Assembly: GCA_016719395.1 (NCBI GenBank)
Contig: JADJZF010000001.1
Span: forward strand, 186,001 to 250,000
DNA: 64,000 nt
Source of the DNA: Candidatus Amarobacter glycogenicus
GTDB lineage: Bacteria > Chloroflexota > Dehalococcoidia > Tepidiformales > Tepidiformaceae
Reading direction: 5' to 3'
Part shown: positions 60,013-64,000 of the stretch, one piece after another
Layout: every line of letters starts with the position of its first letter
How positions within the stretch are numbered: position 1 is the stretch's first letter
Notes under the pieces: model-generated
What the model was told of the DNA's origin: nothing
The model's input: the letters and a program-made list of their open reading frames with translations, nothing else
Databases searched by the model: none
Position numbers and translations under genes: made by a program

Positions 60013-60064
60013 GAGGAAGATGTTGCCCATTGCGAGCGGGAGCCCTCTGGTATCCTGCGTCCAC

Positions 60065-60517
60065 ATGGACTGGCGACCGTCTCGCAGGCCCGTCTCGAGG
60101 ACCACGGCCGGGCTCTTCGGGCTCGTCATCACCGCGCTCATACTGCCCCTCGTGGTCCCGCTCTTCCGCTTCGATGGCGGGCTGCAGGAGGGGGATGTCG
60201 CCTCGAGCACGTTCTCGGCTGCGCATGAGGCGAGCTTCGAATCGGCCACACTGACCGAAGCCGCGCGCAACGAGGCCGCCCAGTCGGTACCCGAGCAGGC
60301 GCTGCCCGTAGACACCGCCCTGCGTGACCAGTCGATCGAGAAGGCGACTCGCTACCTCGACCTGGTGCGAGCCATCGTTGTCCGGACGGACCTCAGCGCC
60401 CAGCTGAAGCAGGAGGCGATCTCCAGGCTCAGCTCTCCACAACCGTTCACCAACCGTGAACGCGCGATCTTCCAGTCGTTCGATGCCGCGGCCTTGCAGA
60501 GCCTCTCCCGAAGGTGA
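60065..60517 (+). CDS. PgpH-type 7TM-HD phosphodiesterase, N-terminal part (frameshifted)
   Basis: The first 150 residues: a membrane helix (AGLFGLVITALILPLVVPLF), then the long extracytoplasmic 7TMR-HDED region with FDGGLQEGDVASSTFSAAHEASFESAT. The frame stops at 60515-60517 but the protein continues in the next frame at GTG 60514. One G added at 60513-60514 (AAGGTG to AAGGGTG) joins the two. ATG 60065 begins MDWRPSRRPVSR. The full protein would be about 720 residues. Confidence 0.85.
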   Translation: MDWRPSRRPVSRTTAGLFGLVITALILPLVVPLFRFDGGLQEGDVASSTFSAAHEASFESATLTEAARNEAAQSVPEQALPVDTALRDQSIEKATRYLDLVRAIVVRTDLSAQLKQEAISRLSSPQPFTNRERAIFQSFDAAALQSLSRR

Positions 60518-61611
60518 CAACCGGCCTCAGCGACATCCTGGGTTCGCCGCTGAAGACCGAACAGATCGACGCCGCGATCCGTGAACACGTGGCTACGGCG
60601 CCGCAGCCCGTGGCTACCGCAGAGGAAGGCGAAGCGCTGGCGGCGATGCTGCGGGTGTTTGCCGTGGAAACGTTTCGGATCGACGTGATGGCGACCGAGC
60701 AGAAGCGGGCGGAGGCCCGCCAGCAGGTCGCGCCCGTGTTTCGCACCTTCGCCGCCCGGCAGGTGATCGTCACCGAGGGTCAGGAGATCTCCGCCCAGGA
60801 CATCGAGGCCTTGAAGGCCACCGGGGTGATCGATGACGGGGTAGACCTCTTCGCGGCTGCCGGTGGCGCGATCATCGCGCTCGTCGCGGGCATCCTTGCC
60901 GGGTGTTACGTGTACCTGTTCCAGCCGTTCCCGAGCCCGGCAAGCCGTCGCATGGCGCTCGTCGCGGTGAGCTTCGGGGCGGTACTCGTCTCCGCCCGCG
61001 TGGCACTCCCGCTGGTAACACCGGATTCCGACCATCGTTACCTGGCGTTCGCGCTCCCGGTTGCGACAGCGGCGGTCATCGCCTCGTGCTTCGGTGACCT
61101 CTCGTTTGCCGTGCTCATCGCCTGTCTCGGGGGGCTCATGGCCGCCTTCATCGGAGGCACGGCGCCGCAAATAGCGGGCACCTCCTACGTGGGGTCGCTC
61201 CAGTCGCTTGAGCTGGGGATGACATATACAGCTGCGGGGCTGGCCGGCGCCGCAGCCGTCCACCGCGCGAGCAGGCTCAGCCGGTTCGCCGTCGCCGCCC
61301 TGGCAGTTACCGCTGCCACGGGCGCCGTGATGTGCGTTTTCTGGCTCGTCTCCTCTCAGCGGGCGAACATCGACCTCGCCTGGATCGCTCTTGCCGCGGG
61401 TTTGCACGGTCTTGGAGCGGCGGTGCACTCCGTAGGCGTGTTCGTCGTCCTGGCGATGGTCTTCGGCATTACGACGAGGCTCCAACTGATGGAACTCGCC
61501 CAGGCCGAACATCCGCTTCTTCGCCGGCTCCAGGAAGAAGCACCGGGCACGTACCACCACAGCATGCTGGTCGGCGCCCTCGCCGAACGGGCCGCGATCC
61601 AGGTGGTGCGG
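60514..61611 (+). CDS. PgpH-type 7TM-HD phosphodiesterase, middle part (frameshifted)
   Basis: This part holds the rest of the HDED domain (RQVIVTEGQEISAQDIEAL), seven membrane helices starting at GGAIIALVAGILAGCYVYLF, and the start of the HD domain, HPLLRRLQEEAPGTYHHSMLVGALAERAA, with the first metal ligands (YHHS). The frame then goes wrong at about 61609; adding one G to the GGTGGTGCGG run continues it. Before that the open frame runs on to 61851 without family sequence. Confidence 0.87.
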
Positions 61612-62222
61612 ACCCACTCCTCGTCCGGGTCGGGGCGTATTACCACGACATCGGAAAGTTGGTCATGCCTCAGTACTACGTGGAGAACATGCTCGACGGC
61701 GCCCCAAGCCCCCACGAACAGATGGAACCGGCGGAGAGCGCCAGGATCATACGAGCCCATGTTACGAACGGGCTGGAGCTCGGGAAGAAGTACCGCTTGC
61801 CGGGCCTCGTGCGCGACTTCATCCCGCAACATCACGGCACGCGCCTCGTGACGTACTTCTACCGCCGGGCGGCCTCCAGCGGCGAGCCGTTGATGGTCGC
61901 GGATTACCGTTACGAAGGTCCTCGCCCGCAGGCGCGGGAGGCCGCCATCGTCATGCTCGCCGACTCCTGCGAGGCGGTGGCGCGGGCCCGCCAGGATGAG
62001 GGCGCGCCATCGCTCGACCAGATGGTCGATGCGGTGTTCGCCGAGCGGCTCGCCGAGGGTCAGCTGGATCAGTGCGACATTACTCTTCGCGACCTGCAGG
62101 CCGTCGCCGCCAGCTTCAAGGCGACTCTCCGCGCGGTCTATCATCCGCGGGTCGCCTATCCCTCTCCGACGCCGGAGGAGATCGCGACGCTCGCCCGCGG
62201 CGAAACACCGGTCGCGCCGTAG
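61612..62222 (+). CDS. pgpH: PgpH-type 7TM-HD phosphodiesterase, HD domain (frameshifted)
   Basis: The C-terminal 203 residues complete the cytoplasmic HD domain: DPLLVRVGAYYHDIGK, with the HD metal pair, then ESARIIRAHVTNG, DFIPQHHGTRLVTYFY, DYRYEGPRPQAREAAIVMLADSCEA and DLQAVAASFKATLRAVYHPRVAYP. The family hydrolyses cyclic di-AMP to pApA in Firmicutes. Together with the two preceding parts it makes one protein of normal family order and length. Downstream is an enoyl-CoA hydratase, not the usual ybeY. Confidence 0.88.
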
Positions 62223-62320
62223 ACCACCGCGCGTGTTCCTGGGTCCGGGCGCGAAACAGGTGCCCGCTATCTGCCCGCCTTCGTTACACTCCCCGAACCA
62301 CAACGCGGAGGCTTCTGACC

Positions 62321-63088
62321 ATGGCCGGGACTGTCCTGTACGAACGCAGCGGGCGCATTGCCACGATTACCTACAACCGCCCCGAAGCGCTGAACGCCAT
62401 CAATGGTGAACTGCGCACGGACCTCGATGCCTGCTGGGCTCAGTTCCGAGACGATGACGATGCCTGGGTTGCGATTGTGACCGGTGCGGGTCGGGCGTTT
62501 AGCGCTGGCGCCGACCTTCGCGATTCAGCCCGGCCGCGTGGCACGACTCACTGGGAGACTCCCAGCCTGACATCCCTCGAAAACGGCATCGAGATCTGGA
62601 AGCCGACGATTGCCGCGGTAAACGGCTACTGCCTCGGCTTCGCGTGCACCCTTGTCGCGGCCTGCGACTTCGTGATCGCAAGTGAGCGCGCCGAGTTCGG
62701 GTTCCCGGAGGTCCGCATCGGTGTCCCCACGATCCAGGGGTCTATCCGGATGCCTCAGAAGGTTGGCTGGCAGAACGCGATGGAACTGCTCCTGATCGGC
62801 GAACGGGTGAATGCCCAGCGGGCGAAAGAGATGGGACTCGCCTGGAAGGTCGTCCCCCACGACACCCTGATGGACGAAGCCCGCGCCCTGGCGGAACGCC
62901 TCTGCAAGTCCGCGCCACTTGCCGTCCGGGCGACGAAAGAAGTTGCATGGCGCGGCCAGCAAATCCCGTGGGTGGATGCCATCCGCTTCGGCGAGACGAT
63001 GCGCCGGGTCGCCGGGGCGACGGACGATGCCCGGGAAGGCGGCTCGGCAGCGCGCGAGAAGCGCGACCCGAACTGGCAGGCCCGTTAG
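62321..63088 (+). CDS. Enoyl-CoA hydratase/isomerase family protein
   Basis: The 255-residue crotonase-fold protein has the N-strand RIATITYNRPEALNAIN, the oxyanion-hole segment GAGRAFSAGADL and IAAVNGYCLGFACTLVAACDF, where Cys stands at the place of the usual Gly-Gly loop. One catalytic Glu is present at AEFGFPEVRIG. It should hydrate or isomerise acyl-CoA substrates in fatty-acid or amino-acid breakdown and could supply the ETF system at the left edge. ATG 62321 has GGAGG upstream. Confidence 0.92.
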   Translation: MAGTVLYERSGRIATITYNRPEALNAINGELRTDLDACWAQFRDDDDAWVAIVTGAGRAFSAGADLRDSARPRGTTHWETPSLTSLENGIEIWKPTIAAVNGYCLGFACTLVAACDFVIASERAEFGFPEVRIGVPTIQGSIRMPQKVGWQNAMELLLIGERVNAQRAKEMGLAWKVVPHDTLMDEARALAERLCKSAPLAVRATKEVAWRGQQIPWVDAIRFGETMRRVAGATDDAREGGSAAREKRDPNWQAR

Positions 63089-63095
63089 CGAAGGT

Positions 63096-64000
63096 TCAGC
63101 GCAAGGCCGCCAGCACAATGTCCCGCGCGATGGGGCCGGCCTCGATCGAGCCTGATTGGCCCTCATCCAGGACCACGGCCGCCACGGCCCCCGGCGATGC
63201 CGCGGGGGACATCGCCACGAAGAGGACGTGCTGCTGCGTGCCCACGTCTTCGGCGGTACCCGACTTGCCCGCGAAGTCGGTGTACCCGGCGAATGCGAAC
63301 GCTGCGGAAGCAGTACCTCGCGCGCTGGTGACCAGCTTGAGGCCGTTCATCAGGTGGCTCCACTGGGCATCGTCCAGCGGGATCTCCCCCTTCTTCGTGT
63401 TCGGCTCGCTGGTCAACAATCGTGGAGTGCGAAGCTCCCGCGCCACGAATGCAGAGTAGGCGTTGGCGAGCTGGAGAGGGGTAATGAGCAGGTCACCCTG
63501 ACCGATCCCGAGGTTCACCTCATCGCCGGGATACCACGGCTGGCCCGTCTTCGCGCGCTTCTGCTGGGCGTCGGGGACCAGGCCGGCCTCTTCGCTGAGG
63601 CCGACGAGGCCGGTGGTGGCGCCGAAGCCGAACATCCGGGCAGTCCGGGAGAGCGCCCCGTCCGTATTGTTGTAGAGCGTCAGCGCGATTTCGTAGAACA
63701 CGGGGTTGCACGAGCGCATGAGCCCCTCGGCGATCGTGAGTGGCCCCTGGCCCCCTTCCCAATTCCGCCGCGGAGGGTCGACGCCGGTCCAGATTGAACC
63801 GCATTCGAGTCGATCGGTGACCTTGTATCCACCGTAAAGAAGACCGGCCGCGCCGGTGATGAGTTTGAAGGTTGAACCAGCGGAGTAGAGGCCAGTCGTC
63901 GCGCGGTTCGCGAGCGGGCCGTTCGTCGCGCCGGTGATGGCCGCCAGGGCCGCCGCGTCGTTTCGCTCGAAGGCGTCAGGATCGAAAGAGGGGGAGCTGT
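63096..64000 (-). CDS. Penicillin-binding protein transpeptidase domain, 5' end beyond window
   Basis: The frame enters from the right edge and ends at 63096; about 300 residues are visible. It is the transpeptidase domain of a high-molecular-weight PBP: the active-site motif SxxK as STFK in GLYSAGSTFKLIT, the SxN motif as SCN in MRSCNPVFYE, and the KTG motif as KSGTAE. The order and spacing fit PBP2/FtsI-like enzymes that cross-link peptidoglycan. Its presence argues for a cell wall with peptidoglycan, in line with the LysM-bearing respiratory protein. Confidence 0.92.
   Translation of the reverse strand, partial: SSPSFDPDAFERNDAAALAAITGATNGPLANRATTGLYSAGSTFKLITGAAGLLYGGYKVTDRLECGSIWTGVDPPRRNWEGGQGPLTIAEGLMRSCNPVFYEIALTLYNNTDGALSRTARMFGFGATTGLVGLSEEAGLVPDAQQKRAKTGQPWYPGDEVNLGIGQGDLLITPLQLANAYSAFVARELRTPRLLTSEPNTKKGEIPLDDAQWSHLMNGLKLVTSARGTASAAFAFAGYTDFAGKSGTAEDVGTQQHVLFVAMSPAASPGAVAAVVLDEGQSGSIEAGPIARDIVLAALR

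Noticed and set aside
60500..61640. Programmed frameshifting in the PgpH gene
   Set aside because: No slippery heptamer or downstream pseudoknot is evident, and the same one-base omission in G runs recurs in unrelated genes.
1..64000. tRNA, rRNA, CRISPR arrays and mobile elements
   Set aside because: No cloverleaf-like T-loop/acceptor pairs, rRNA motifs, regularly spaced repeats, transposase or integrase sequences were seen.

Overview
The window is a 64 kb piece of a GC-rich bacterial chromosome with dense, ordinary housekeeping content and no rRNA, tRNA, CRISPR array, prophage or insertion sequence that I could find. The gene set points to Chloroflexota, probably the Dehalococcoidia/Tepidiforma side. 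In favour are ribosomal protein S21, a GatB/YqeY protein, a PgpH-type 7TM-HD phosphodiesterase, a b6-type split cytochrome b, F420-type oxidoreductases and a Rieske/LysM-cytochrome operon. S21 and PgpH argue against Actinomycetota. This placement is inference from gene content only.

Layout. 1-9.8 kb: end of etfA, a LysE exporter, an F420-type nitroreductase, dnaN, a frameshifted LuxR-nSTAND-beta-propeller regulator, a DUF1697 gene and a DinB protein. 9.8-18 kb: a BNR-repeat protein, chrA, a three-gene ABC exporter operon behind a clear operator, a GerW/YtfJ-like gene, infA, then the overlapping mtaB-amaP-scpB operon. 18-30 kb: metabolic enzymes (PQQ-type sugar dehydrogenase, hydrolase, cyclase, FAD enzyme, quinone oxidoreductase, methyltransferase, PAP2) mixed with several short zinc-ribbon proteins. 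29.5-32.9 kb: an ArsR-MMPL-DUF2892-DUF302 operon with promoter, operator and terminator all visible. 33-35.7 kb: an inositol-3-phosphate synthase with an N-terminal HTH domain, followed by two short 4-TM proteins. 35.9-50 kb: sortase, P-loop protein, SDR/DUF2867 protein, biotinyl domain, MBL protein, a 36-residue membrane protein, glycosyltransferase, kinase-like protein, GMC oxidoreductase, GH38 alpha-mannosidase, a membrane alpha/beta hydrolase and an LLM flavoprotein. 50-52 kb: TetR and hydrolase. 52.2-56.6 kb: a menaquinol/b6f-like respiratory operon. 56.7-64 kb: small proteins, rpsU-yqeY-HAD-pgpH, an enoyl-CoA hydratase and the 3' half of a penicillin-binding protein.

The most unusual gene system is the respiratory operon. 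It has a 39-residue membrane peptide, a b6-like cytochrome b that keeps the cysteine used for heme c_n in b6f, a subunit-IV protein and a Rieske protein. It ends in one lipoprotein that joins a c-type heme domain, five or six LysM-like repeats and a C-terminal blue-copper domain. The last protein looks like a tethered two-carrier electron shuttle. The second is the HTH-inositol phosphate synthase fusion with its upstream dyads.

Caution on the sequence itself: at least seven genes carry frameshifts, and nearly all are repaired by adding one base, usually in a short G or C run. This pattern fits consensus base-calling errors better than gene decay, so the broken genes here are probably intact in the organism.
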